Source: CBDFNN01 sp965250215 (GTDB lineage: Bacteria; Bacteroidota; Rhodothermia; Rhodothermales; DATKEJ01). Taken from it: a stretch of 64,000 bases of DNA. Of the stretch, positions 1 to 8,863 are shown piece after piece. The stretch covers positions 1,488,001 through 1,552,000 of the forward strand of contig CBDFNN010000004.1 of assembly GCA_965250215.1 (NCBI GenBank), read 5' to 3'. The notes under the pieces are model-generated. The model did not search any database. It saw nothing but the letters and a program-made list of their open reading frames with translations, and had not been told where the DNA came from. The position numbers and the translations under genes are program-made. Position 1 is the first letter of the stretch; every line of letters starts with the position of its first letter.

Positions 1-3000
1 TTACTTCTGGTGGTTGAATATCACCCTCGGCAGTAAAGCTTCCCACTACGGTATTGTTGTATTCAATGGCCTCCAGAAAAGAGCCCTGCTGAACGGTAAC
101 TATCAACTGATTTCTACCTGCAAATCCTATGGTCGAAAGTGATCTCTGGATTTCAGTCATTTGACCTCCAGCGATGGCCATATCTAGTGTGTCCTTTGCA
201 ACCTCTAGTAAGACATTGTTTCTATCGACGATCTCATACTTAACGATGACCTCCGTTGCTTCACTATCACTGAGATTAGTGATTTGATTGAAAACAGTGA
301 TCTCTTCACCCTCCGATACCTCATTTGCAGAAAGCCTGAATTGCGCAGGATCGATCATCAATTCTGGTACCAAGTCAAAAGTTGCGTACCAATTAACCAG
401 TTGCGGTGTGCTCTGTTGTGAGGCATCCTCAAAAATCGTTTTAAGTTTGATCTGTGGTCGCGTAGAAGCATCAATACTAAGCAAGTCAATTGTTGCTGCC
501 GAATTACCTTGATCGACCCATGTGGTATCGGTGATAGGTACGCCATTGAGGTCTGCCGCCAAGAGTCCGAGTCTTGCATTTGGATTCTGTAGACTGGCTT
601 CAATTCCACCGGAAATCCATCTGGAGGTCGGGCCTAGAGGTCGGGAGAGAACAAAACTCTGACCGAAATTAAAGGGGAGATCGTAACTGAAATCGACGTT
701 TTGTCTGACTCCTGGTGACAGTAGCTCAGTAACTAAACCTTCTCCCTTTTTAAAGATTCCAATGTAGGCATCGTCGTAGGTCGTTTGGTCAATCTCAACC
801 GAACCAAGATTCCGTAAGACTGCCCTTACAGGCTCCGTTAAAGGTTCCCCAGCGGGTATTTGCAAGAACCTGGTAGAAAAAATGATATAGTCCCCGTCGA
901 TTGCCGTATCAACTACATCTTGATATCTCTGTGCATCTACTTCAGGAGGATCCGTATTGTTGAGGTCTGGATGAAACCACAAGGCATCGCCTTTTTTTAC
1001 ACCTGTTCCTCTGTCAAACACTGACACTCCCATTCCTAAGAGAAAATAGATCTGGTTTCCAGCTACGAAAAGCTGTCCAAGCTCACTGACTTGAACCTCG
1101 ATTTTGAAATCGTCGAATTCAAAATTTTGTCCATCGTAGTCCAAGAAATTCCCAAATTCGTTATTTGAGAACTCCGGATCTTGTTGGAAAAATCCACTGT
1201 CTGTAAGGTCAGTCCTAACTGTAAATCGGCCTTCTTTCCATCCCGGTGGAAGGCTTGGATCGTCAACTGTTGCACGCCAATAGTAGGTCGTTCCATTTTG
1301 CATACCACTTACATCCCATTCTGCCAGAAGCTCACCTGTAGTCGTAAATTCTTGAGCACCGGAATAATCAGGATTACTAGACATCTGGAAAAGAATAGGG
1401 GTTTGTGTTCCCTGGGTACTAGCAACTACAACGCTGAGGGTAGTATTCAGAGAATTAACGATTCCGTCTTGGGCTGGAAGCGCTAGGAAAATGCCCGATC
1501 CAAAAATGATCTGCGTTTTTTCTGTCGTATTGTTCGTTTCAACTTCCTCCGACACAAAGTTGTCTGGATCAAGAATTATCTGATATCGATTTTCCCCGAC
1601 TAAACCTTCATCAATTGGAATTCTGAAAAACATGTTCGAAGGCCGAGAATATGCTGGAACTGTTTTTCTGTAGCTCTGAAGTTGGTTCGCTGGATCCCAA
1701 TGGCGAAGTTCGACGACTACATCTGTCGATGGCAGAAGGCCTCGGTTCGTAAGGCGAACGTTTACTGTCAGACTATCGTCGCTGCTAGGACTTGGTGCAA
1801 AAGGATTTAGGGAAACGTGAGCTGGAGTGACATGAAGGTCGGGCGAGCTCGGAATAGATAATATTGTCGCTGGATCCCCAAGTAAGTTATACTGAAGTGT
1901 AGTCGAGATGCTTAGTGCGCTTGGATTTGCAGACCGGGTAATATAACGTCGTTTGTTTTCTTTGATTACCTTGCCCAAGACCCTCTCTCCTTCAAGGAAC
2001 ATGATGTCGAAAGCAGGATCAGCTACCTCGCCAGCAGGAGTAATGAAACTTGCGGCAGATCCACCATAATGCGCTATCGCTCCGTTGAGTGAACCGATTA
2101 CTAAACGCTCTCCGAATACCTGCTCTGATTGATCCACTCCAGCACCTGATCCGTATGCGCCAGTGTAACAACCTAAGGAGAAGACCAGTGGGAGTTCGTC
2201 AGGGTTATTGAACTGTTCTGGAGGGTTGGTGACAATTGACCAGGTTTGAGTTGCCGAGTGGCCGAAAAACATAAGTAATGCCGAGCCATTTGAGATAGCC
2301 GTATCAACAGAATCAATGAAGGTTGGATCAAGTGCGCTATCGTCACTTTTGAAGAAATTAAGTGTGTCCCCACCAATTGGATTTGAAAACGATCTGTCGC
2401 CCCAATCTAGTGCGTAACCGTTGAGTCGATTCTGCTCACTTAAATTCGAGCCGCCCGTCATCCATATGAATCGTTTTTGCCAATCTGATAGTGGCTGCGA
2501 TTCATAGTTTTGAATCTTATTGATAAAGGTCTGACCTTCCTCTATAGTTCTCGCGCTAATCCGGCCTATCGATACCGCTTCAATGTAATCATTCGTTCCT
2601 TGCGTGTTCAAGGCGAGCCAGCTATCTGAGCAGGACTTACCAAAACACGGTACTTCCCACTCTGGTCGGACAGATCCAGGTTTTGCATAAATAGTGTCTC
2701 CCCAAAGGAGAACATTCTCTGGTGCTGTTGACCAATTATTGAAAGCATGAGTTATAAATCTTTGAATCGCAATGGGTGATTTTCTTCCGTAGTCAAATTG
2801 GTCGAATATATCTTGCACCTCAACCACCAAGACTTGATGCGAGCCGCCGGTCGGAGACTGTCTATAATTGGCGTGAGTTTCTGCTGTATTCCGCAGAAAT
2901 GGCGTCGTAATAATGATATAGTTCGAGCTATTGGATGTAGCAGCTAGATCTGATGCGATGTCACGCTTAACACTGCCTGGGTCGAACCGATTGTCGTCTT

Positions 3001-4132
3001 GAGAGACCAAATAAGTACTGGCACTAGAGGCTGTTGCACCGAATGAACTTCCGCCAAAGGAGAGCGAACGAGAGGTCGAGGGATGAAATGCCGTAAGATT
3101 TCCACCAGGAAAGCCAGAAAGTTGGTAACTGTTCGCGGATCCGTTTGGAGCGTTGAATATCAGTTGGCCGTCTTGAGCCGAAAGATTTCTATTGAATGTC
3201 ACATCGATGAAATCGACATGAGATCGGTTGGGATTCCCTCCAAAAGCATTGTTGGCTTCAACCTTTACTTTGAGGGTCGAAGTACCCGACGGAATTTCGG
3301 ATGCAGGAATAGACCCGGTCAAATCCACGAAAGTATACCCGGACCAGTCTGCTGTATCGATCAGATAGAATTCAGTACTTCCTCCTCGAGTTAACTCTAG
3401 ATATAGGTTTACCAAGTGACGGGATGATGACCCCCCAATCATTCTCAAGTTAAAGTCGAGATTTTGGCTTGAGTTCAGTTGATCAATTGCTATCTCAAAT
3501 TCTTTGGTAATATCGACCGCCGAGGTTGGAGTCTGACTAAAGGTGTGCATGATATACCCTTCACCAAGGACATATACAGGGGAAGCGGTGTCTGATGATG
3601 AACCGTTGTGATAGACAAGCTCTGATTCAAGGTGATTAGAGTGTTGGACGTTGTTTATCCCCGCGCCCGATTGAGAAGTGGTCGAATTGTATCTCAATCC
3701 ACTTGCTCCATCCCAAGTCAACCAATAGTATGTCGTGTCGGAATAGAGACTGTGATAAGCGCTGCTTCTTCTAGTTGTATTGTACCCATATGCAAAGTCC
3801 TCATCGCTTCCATCATTTCGTTCTCCTATGAATACGAGTTCGTTTCTACCAGAGCTCGTGTCGTGCAGAATTGGGATTTCGACTCCATCTTCAAAAATCT
3901 TGTAGCTTGATGCGTTGACTCCCGAAATATCGACTCCGTCAAGATTTCCTGATCTGAGATCGACTCGATAAACACCGTCTGCAGCCACGCCCAACTTGAT
4001 ATAGGTGTTGCCTGGAGAATACCAACTGGGATCGAACTGCGCATTGCTATCAGTACTAAATACTAGTACTATTCCTACTAAGAGAATCGCGATTTTAGAC
4101 AACTTTGCCCTATTGATCATTTGGCTATCCAT
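1..4132 (-). CDS. C25-family cysteine peptidase, PorU/PorU2-like T9SS sortase, partial (3' end beyond window)
   Basis: An open frame of about 1377 codons runs off the left edge with no stop, so the C-terminus is missing. The N-terminus (ATG at 4132, alternative at 4120, neither with a Shine-Dalgarno site) carries a signal peptide: hydrophobic stretch near residues 12-25 and a likely cut after SNA, near residue 31. A gingipain-type C25 domain follows. Its catalytic His lies in FFGHS (near residue 624) and its Cys in SLGCYTG (near residue 655), preceded by the family-typical IGRISART segment. Two CARDB-like immunoglobulin stretches follow, near residues 750-860 and close to the left edge. In T9SS organisms such proteins act as the outer-membrane sortase that cuts the C-terminal signal from cargo; the large form with Ig domains is usually named PorU2. 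It could instead be a secreted C25 protease. The PorV-like genes 5 kb away support the T9SS reading. Confidence 0.82.
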   Translation of the reverse strand, partial: MDSQMINRAKLSKIAILLVGIVLVFSTDSNAQFDPSWYSPGNTYIKLGVAADGVYRVDLRSGNLDGVDISGVNASSYKIFEDGVEIPILHDTSSGRNELVFIGERNDGSDEDFAYGYNTTRRSSAYHSLYSDTTYYWLTWDGASGLRYNSTTSQSGAGINNVQHSNHLESELVYHNGSSSDTASPVYVLGEGYIMHTFSQTPTSAVDITKEFEIAIDQLNSSQNLDFNLRMIGGSSSRHLVNLYLELTRGGSTEFYLIDTADWSGYTFVDLTGSIPASEIPSGTSTLKVKVEANNAFGGNPNRSHVDFIDVTFNRNLSAQDGQLIFNAPNGSANSYQLSGFPGGNLTAFHPSTSRSLSFGGSSFGATASSASTYLVSQDDNRFDPGSVKRDIASDLAATSNSSNYIIITTPFLRNTAETHANYRQSPTGGSHQVLVVEVQDIFDQFDYGRKSPIAIQRFITHAFNNWSTAPENVLLWGDTIYAKPGSVRPEWEVPCFGKSCSDSWLALNTQGTNDYIEAVSIGRISARTIEEGQTFINKIQNYESQPLSDWQKRFIWMTGGSNLSEQNRLNGYALDWGDRSFSNPIGGDTLNFFKSDDSALDPTFIDSVDTAISNGSALLMFFGHSATQTWSIVTNPPEQFNNPDELPLVFSLGCYTGAYGSGAGVDQSEQVFGERLVIGSLNGAIAHYGGSAASFITPAGEVADPAFDIMFLEGERVLGKVIKENKRRYITRSANPSALSISTTLQYNLLGDPATILSIPSSPDLHVTPAHVSLNPFAPSPSSDDSLTVNVRLTNRGLLPSTDVVVELRHWDPANQLQSYRKTVPAYSRPSNMFFRIPIDEGLVGENRYQIILDPDNFVSEEVETNNTTEKTQIIFGSGIFLALPAQDGIVNSLNTTLSVVVASTQGTQTPILFQMSSNPDYSGAQEFTTTGELLAEWDVSGMQNGTTYYWRATVDDPSLPPGWKEGRFTVRTDLTDSGFFQQDPEFSNNEFGNFLDYDGQNFEFDDFKIEVQVSELGQLFVAGNQIYFLLGMGVSVFDRGTGVKKGDALWFHPDLNNTDPPEVDAQRYQDVVDTAIDGDYIIFSTRFLQIPAGEPLTEPVRAVLRNLGSVEIDQTTYDDAYIGIFKKGEGLVTELLSPGVRQNVDFSYDLPFNFGQSFVLSRPLGPTSRWISGGIEASLQNPNARLGLLAADLNGVPITDTTWVDQGNSAATIDLLSIDASTRPQIKLKTIFEDASQQSTPQLVNWYATFDLVPELMIDPAQFRLSANEVSEGEEITVFNQITNLSDSEATEVIVKYEIVDRNNVLLEVAKDTLDMAIAGGQMTEIQRSLSTIGFAGRNQLIVTVQQGSFLEAIEYNNTVVGSFTAEGDIQPPEV

Positions 4133-4259
4133 GATGATTGTATTCTGCTCGACTTCCGCTGAAGAACTTGGAAGAAGTCGCCCACATTTTGACTCCTGAA
4201 AGGAGCTTTCGTTTACAAATTGGTAGCAGAGATAGCTGTATAAATATTCCTGTTTGAAA

Positions 4260-4279
4260 GGCAGCAACAGCAGGCTGCC
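4260..4279 (-). repeat. GC-rich hairpin between the dehydratase and C25 peptidase genes
   Basis: A perfect six-base inverted repeat (GGCAGC / GCTGCC, loop of eight) is followed on the minus strand by only TTT. It lies downstream of the minus-strand dehydratase gene and upstream of the peptidase gene. It could be a weak terminator or a leader structure of the peptidase mRNA; the sequence does not decide. The rest of the 231-base gap shows nothing else convincing. Confidence 0.35.
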
Positions 4280-4363
4280 CTATACCTCCTTATTGGTTTT
4301 GTTTAGTCACCTAAAGATCTAAAGTTCCTAATTCTAAAGGCTCCTCTCTGACTGAATGGTCAA

Positions 4364-5944
4364 CTAATGCTTAACTTTTTGATCCTGATTTAGAGCACTG
4401 AAATCTCTTAAAAAGAGGGATTTTCGCAGTTCGCCCTGCTTGTTATCGCGTGCAAGAGTCGAGAGATAGGAAATGAATTGGTCTAGCTCGGTTCGGCTGT
4501 ATGACGGGCTACCTACTACCCCTCTAATAGATGGATGTCTAGTCCCAATCATTTCTTCATTTTCGGTTATGAGTGTCTCAGAAAGTTTTTCCCCGGGTCT
4601 CATTCCTGTATACTCAATCTCGATATCTGTACTTCCCGCAAGTTTACCAATCATTTTCTTGGCAATATGACTGATTTTCATAGGATCACCCATATCCAGA
4701 ATGAATACAGGTGCCTCGTCTAGCAAGACGGTTTGGAGTATGAGGATACAAGCTTGGTTGACGCTCATAAAGTAACGTTCCATGTCCGGATGCGTGACAG
4801 TGACCGGTCCTCCAGCACGAATTTGTTCTTCAAAGATTTCGACGGCACTTCCTTGACTGGCAAATACATTACCGAATCTAACAATCTTGCGTCTGATCGG
4901 AGAGTTGGCGGCGCGCACATACCATTCAGAAATTCGCTTAGTCGCTCCTAGAACACTAGATGGTTCGACGGCTTTATCAGTCGAGACAAAAACAAATTGT
5001 TCAGTTTCAAACTGCTCACAAAGCTTGATAATCGAAATGGTTGAAAGAGTGTTGTTCCTGAAGGCCTCGATTGGATGACGCTCCATGAGCGGGACATGCT
5101 TGTACGCAGCAGCGTGAAGGATAATGTCAGGCCGATGACTTAAGAAAATGTTGTGCATAATCTCCTTATCTCTTACATCGGCGAGACGAAAAATCAAGTC
5201 ACCCTTGTAGGGGACTTGACGTAGACTATTTTCAAGAACAAAGAGGTTGTACTCACTCACATCCACCACAACGACTTTAAAGGCGTCAAGACTTACAAGA
5301 AGCCGACAAAGCTCGGAACCAATAGAACCACCACCTCCAGTCACCAATACGGACTTACCCGAGAAGAAATTCCGCATTTCCTTGACGTCATAACTAATTG
5401 GCTCCTTTCCAAGCAGCTCCTCGATATAGCTAGACTCAACGCTCTTGAGTGGATGCGAGGTTGTAGGTAACTGCCCAAATAATTTCAAATGGAATAGGAC
5501 TGACCTGACTCCTAGAATACCAAGCATGGAAATCAAGGCATGCACCGAGATAACTGTTCTGGGAGGCATTCTCTCCGGATCAATTACATAGGCAATGGCA
5601 ATACTTACTGCCCAGGCAACGAAAATCCCAATGGCATGCCGTAGAAAAGATTGATAGGCATGCTGCGTTCCCGGCTTCTTGTATAGACCACTGAAATATA
5701 GCGCCGCCAAATAAACCACTAGAATGGTGACAAGAGCGACTGGCATACCGTCTTTCCACGCCAGCACATTCCATATACCCATCCTTACTCTGAAGGCGAA
5801 TACAAATGCAATTGCAAGGACTAAGGTGTCCAGTAAAACCAATACTGGAGTTGGGACTTTATTTATTAACATCGAGACAGCTCTCCTGAGTGATTCGCGG
5901 TTGAAGCCATAAAATACACTTTGAATCCTAAAATAGTCTAACAA
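4364..5944 (-). CDS. Membrane-bound nucleotide-sugar 4,6-dehydratase, CapD/WbpM/FlaA1 type
   Basis: This 526-residue protein belongs to the polysaccharide-biosynthesis SDR family that converts UDP-GlcNAc-type sugars to 4-keto-6-deoxy intermediates for capsule, O-antigen or glycoprotein glycans. About four membrane segments occupy residues 30-155. The Rossmann motif GGGGSIG is at 203-209, STDKA at 321-325 and the catalytic-site segment LGATK at 332-336. The canonical Tyr of YxxxK is Leu here; WbpM-type members carry Met at this position, so a hydrophobic substitution is tolerated in the family. The protein is shorter than the usual roughly 600-650 residues, mainly between the membrane part and the Rossmann domain. 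The start is the first ATG; a Met at residue 25 just before the first membrane segment is an alternative. The divergent glycosyltransferase 58 bases away suggests a small surface-sugar locus. Confidence 0.9.
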   Translation of the reverse strand: MLDYFRIQSVFYGFNRESLRRAVSMLINKVPTPVLVLLDTLVLAIAFVFAFRVRMGIWNVLAWKDGMPVALVTILVVYLAALYFSGLYKKPGTQHAYQSFLRHAIGIFVAWAVSIAIAYVIDPERMPPRTVISVHALISMLGILGVRSVLFHLKLFGQLPTTSHPLKSVESSYIEELLGKEPISYDVKEMRNFFSGKSVLVTGGGGSIGSELCRLLVSLDAFKVVVVDVSEYNLFVLENSLRQVPYKGDLIFRLADVRDKEIMHNIFLSHRPDIILHAAAYKHVPLMERHPIEAFRNNTLSTISIIKLCEQFETEQFVFVSTDKAVEPSSVLGATKRISEWYVRAANSPIRRKIVRFGNVFASQGSAVEIFEEQIRAGGPVTVTHPDMERYFMSVNQACILILQTVLLDEAPVFILDMGDPMKISHIAKKMIGKLAGSTDIEIEYTGMRPGEKLSETLITENEEMIGTRHPSIRGVVGSPSYSRTELDQFISYLSTLARDNKQGELRKSLFLRDFSALNQDQKVKH

Positions 5945-6002
5945 GTTTGCGATTACCTATTTTAGCGTCATGTCGAGGAAAATCGGACCGCAAGTCAATT
6001 AA

Positions 6003-7136
6003 ATGAAAGAAGTCTTTTTTGCAATGACTGGCTCGGTCAAACGAAACTCAAGAGCACTAAAACAACTACGAATTCTGTCTGAGAATGGATTTCGAGTTCA
6101 GGTCGTCGATCTCGACAATCTCCCTGATCTACCATATCCTGATATAGAGGGAATTTCTTATAAGTCACTGCGAGTTGGAGGCCGGGGTCCGGGATTTTTT
6201 AGAGCTTGGAGCAGACGAATTGCTCAGGAAGCTAAAGGAATCCAAGCAGATATTTTTCATGCCAGTGATCTTTTTGTTTTGACAGCTCTTTCTAAGGCGT
6301 CGGTCAAAAAGAATGCTCGTCTCGTCTATGACAGTCGGGAGTTGTATCCATTTGTTGCTTCGACCAAAGAGAAACCTTGGTCTAGTCTTTTTTGGAGATG
6401 GGTAGAATCGAAGGCAATCCCAAGGACCGATCTGATATTTACAGTAAGTGACTCAATAGCAGACACTTTGAGGGATGCCTATAATATTGAGCGTCCGACG
6501 ATCCTCTTTAACATTCCTGAAGCGCAGGATATTCCTAAGGGAGAAGTATTGAGGAAGAAACTTGGGCTGGATCCAAGTGAAAATGTGATTTTGCACCAAG
6601 GCCGAATGGCAAAATCGAGAGGCTGTTTTCAATTGGTGGATGCCTTTCAGGAAATAGAAAATGCGCATTGTGTATTCCTTGGAGGTGGTCCTCTAAAATC
6701 TCAGCTTCAAACCGAGGTGTCAAAGTTGAATTTGGAAGACAGGGTTCACTTTCTAGATTCCGTCCCAAACGAACGACTTCTGTCATTTACCAAGGATGCC
6801 ACTATCGGCGTATCATTGCTGGAGGACAGCTGTCTCAATCATCGCTTCGCACTGCCCAATAAACTATTTGAATATCTCAATGCCTCGCTTCCCGTCCTCG
6901 TTTCCGAGCTCCCCGAGATGTCCAAGATTGTTGAGAATTACGACATTGGACGGACCGTTGACTCCAAGTCATCTCATGCTATAGCAAGAGCAATCAATTC
7001 CATGTTGGCTAATCCGGCCCAACTGAATCAGATGTCTCTCAATACCTCCAAGTTCAGATCGGAAATGAATTGGGAGGACTCCGCAAATAAATTCCGAAAG
7101 GCCTACGCGTCTCTTTTCTCTGACAATCCGGCATAA
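6003..7136 (+). CDS. Glycosyltransferase family 4 (GT-B fold)
   Basis: This 377-residue protein has the two-Rossmann GT-B layout. The N-terminal half carries ADIFHASDLF near residue 80, and the C-terminal half has the nucleotide-binding segment NVILHQGRM near residue 195, the CVFLGGGPL strand near 220, and FEYLNASLPVLVSELPE near 290-310. This is the acceptor/donor layout of retaining GT4 enzymes that add sugars from nucleotide donors to lipid-linked glycans. It is cytosolic, with no membrane segment. It is divergent from the CapD-like dehydratase and probably works in the same surface-polysaccharide pathway, but donor and acceptor cannot be read from sequence. Its 3' end overlaps the convergent nitrilase-family gene by 34 bases. 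Confidence 0.88.
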   Translation: MKEVFFAMTGSVKRNSRALKQLRILSENGFRVQVVDLDNLPDLPYPDIEGISYKSLRVGGRGPGFFRAWSRRIAQEAKGIQADIFHASDLFVLTALSKASVKKNARLVYDSRELYPFVASTKEKPWSSLFWRWVESKAIPRTDLIFTVSDSIADTLRDAYNIERPTILFNIPEAQDIPKGEVLRKKLGLDPSENVILHQGRMAKSRGCFQLVDAFQEIENAHCVFLGGGPLKSQLQTEVSKLNLEDRVHFLDSVPNERLLSFTKDATIGVSLLEDSCLNHRFALPNKLFEYLNASLPVLVSELPEMSKIVENYDIGRTVDSKSSHAIARAINSMLANPAQLNQMSLNTSKFRSEMNWEDSANKFRKAYASLFSDNPA

Positions 7137-7936
7137 ACGTCAGGTCTCCGGTCTCGAAGGAATAGCTTTTTGGCGTGAGAATCGGCGCATTTGCTAAGGT
7201 CGATATCGCAGAGCAATATATCCTCCTGGCCAAATGGTGATTGAGCCAAGACTCTGCCGTCTGGTCCTGTTACATATGATCCACCGCCAAACTCAAGCTG
7301 ACCATCGATGCCCACGCGATTTGCGAGAGCCATGAAGTAGCCATTTTGGAATGATGCGACTTGCAATTCCGCCTCATATAGACCCTCTGGCCACTCACCA
7401 ACAGTCCCTGCCTGCGGGACAACAACAAGCTCTGCTCCATTCAGGGCAAGTAGTCTAAGGTATTCCGGATAATGCCGGTCATAGCAAATGGCTATCCCTA
7501 TTTTACCAATAGCCGTATTATAGACCGGTGCTCCCTGATCACCAGGAGAATAATATCCCTGCTCATGAAAACCTTCGTAGTCCGTGATGTGAATCATCCT
7601 CGTAACACCAAGGATTTTTCCATCGGCATCAATTACTGGGGAAGAGTCGAAAGCACAATCTCCATCGCGCTCATATAAATTGAGTACAATGACAACTCCT
7701 AATTCCTTAGCCAGAGACTGAAAACGTGTGATTGAGGTGTTGTTGTCCAGCTGTTCAGCTAGATCTAAACTAGAATTGTCTGCGCGACATTGAGGATAGA
7801 ATGGTGTGAATGCCAGTTCAGGGAAAGCTACTAATTTGGCACCTTTTTCCGCTGCTTGCCTCACTGCAGCTAAGCCTCTCTGAATGCACGACTCATGATC
7901 ATCAGAAACTTCAAACTGGACGAGCGCAATTTTCAT
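7103..7936 (-). CDS. Carbon-nitrogen hydrolase (nitrilase superfamily) with catalytic Lys replaced by Met
   Basis: This 277-residue protein has the nitrilase fold and resembles the N-carbamoylputrescine amidase/beta-ureidopropionase branch. The catalytic Glu is E40 in FPEL and the nucleophile is C151 in ICYDRHYPEYLR. The third residue, a Lys in the family segment YRKxHIPD, falls at M114 in TRMIHITD; the DNA codon is an unambiguous ATG. The following FHEQGYYSPGD segment is normal for the branch. Loss of this Lys should impair classical amidase chemistry, so the protein may use another mechanism, act on another substrate or be non-catalytic. The gene ends inside the convergent glycosyltransferase and lies 57 bases after the UbiA gene on the same strand, so it may be the tail of that transcript. 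Confidence 0.88.
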   Translation of the reverse strand: MKIALVQFEVSDDHESCIQRGLAAVRQAAEKGAKLVAFPELAFTPFYPQCRADNSSLDLAEQLDNNTSITRFQSLAKELGVVIVLNLYERDGDCAFDSSPVIDADGKILGVTRMIHITDYEGFHEQGYYSPGDQGAPVYNTAIGKIGIAICYDRHYPEYLRLLALNGAELVVVPQAGTVGEWPEGLYEAELQVASFQNGYFMALANRVGIDGQLEFGGGSYVTGPDGRVLAQSPFGQEDILLCDIDLSKCADSHAKKLFLRDRRPDVYAGLSEKRDA

Positions 7937-7993
7937 TTTTACAGGTTGATTGAATTGTCGAAATTCTCCAAGGTCCGCCTCGACAATGGGGTA

Positions 7994-8863
7994 CTAAAAA
8001 CCGGATAGACACAACGCCGTCATGCCAACTATCATACTAGCTTTGAGACGGTGACTCACTACTGTGTAACTTTGCTTGTTCAAATTATGTCCATTTAGCT
8101 GCAATATCATTGCCAAAAGAGTCACACACAAAACGGCGATAAGAGAAAGAAACCATCCTCCGTAAGAAAGGAATGTATGTGGAAAGGGAGACAAGACGAT
8201 TGTCAATATCAAGATTGATTGGGCCACTCGAGAAGCTCTCCTTGTACCAAATTGGAGAGCCAGAGAAGTGGTTTCATTAAGCCTGTCTCCCTCTTGATCT
8301 TCGATGTCTTTTACAACTTCGCGGGCCAAGGTAAGCAAGAATGCGAAGGCAAATCCAGGAAGTGCATATTTCCAATCGCCCAAGCTCGCTGCACCGTAAA
8401 GAAGTGAACTTCCCACGACAAATGCTACGGTAAGGTTACCGAGAAATCCCTGCTTTTTTAGGTGTGAACTATAAGCCCAGAGAAGACCCACAGTTAAGAC
8501 CGCTAAGCCAAAATGGAAGACTGAAATCCAAGCGGAGAGCGATAGCCCGAAAAGACTGAAAACGATCCATGTTATTAATGCAGACTTCTGTCCTATCGAC
8601 CCTGATGGAAGTGGACGTTCCGGGCGATTTATTTGGTCAATAGACAGGTCAAAATAGTCATTGATCGCATTTGCCCCTCCTCCTATTAGGGCAGCCGAAA
8701 GCATCGCAATCCAAAGACTTTTTGATTCTGATGCGGGAATCAGTCCACCAGCTAGAACGCCACCAGTTGCAACACCGGCCAGAAACAACAAGAAGTTCAA
8801 TGGCCGAAGTAAGCTCAACCAGGCTCGAAACTTTTTCCCGAAGTCTAAGCTATTTCCATGCAT
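7994..8863 (-). CDS. UbiA-family prenyltransferase (geranylgeranylglycerol-phosphate geranylgeranyltransferase-like)
   Basis: This 289-residue integral membrane protein has seven to nine predicted helices. It carries both Asp-rich UbiA signatures: NDYFDLSIDQINRP (residues 68-81) and DIEDQEGD (186-193), which bind the prenyl diphosphate through magnesium. The family transfers prenyl chains to aromatic or glycerol-phosphate acceptors; the DIEDxxGD form and moderate length match the group usually annotated as geranylgeranylglycerol-phosphate geranylgeranyltransferase in Bacteroidota. The true acceptor (quinone precursor, lipid or other) is not shown. Its start overlaps the 3' end of the PorV-like gene by 14 bases, suggesting translational coupling. 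Confidence 0.88.
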   Translation of the reverse strand: MHGNSLDFGKKFRAWLSLLRPLNFLLFLAGVATGGVLAGGLIPASESKSLWIAMLSAALIGGGANAINDYFDLSIDQINRPERPLPSGSIGQKSALITWIVFSLFGLSLSAWISVFHFGLAVLTVGLLWAYSSHLKKQGFLGNLTVAFVVGSSLLYGAASLGDWKYALPGFAFAFLLTLAREVVKDIEDQEGDRLNETTSLALQFGTRRASRVAQSILILTIVLSPFPHTFLSYGGWFLSLIAVLCVTLLAMILQLNGHNLNKQSYTVVSHRLKASMIVGMTALCLSGF

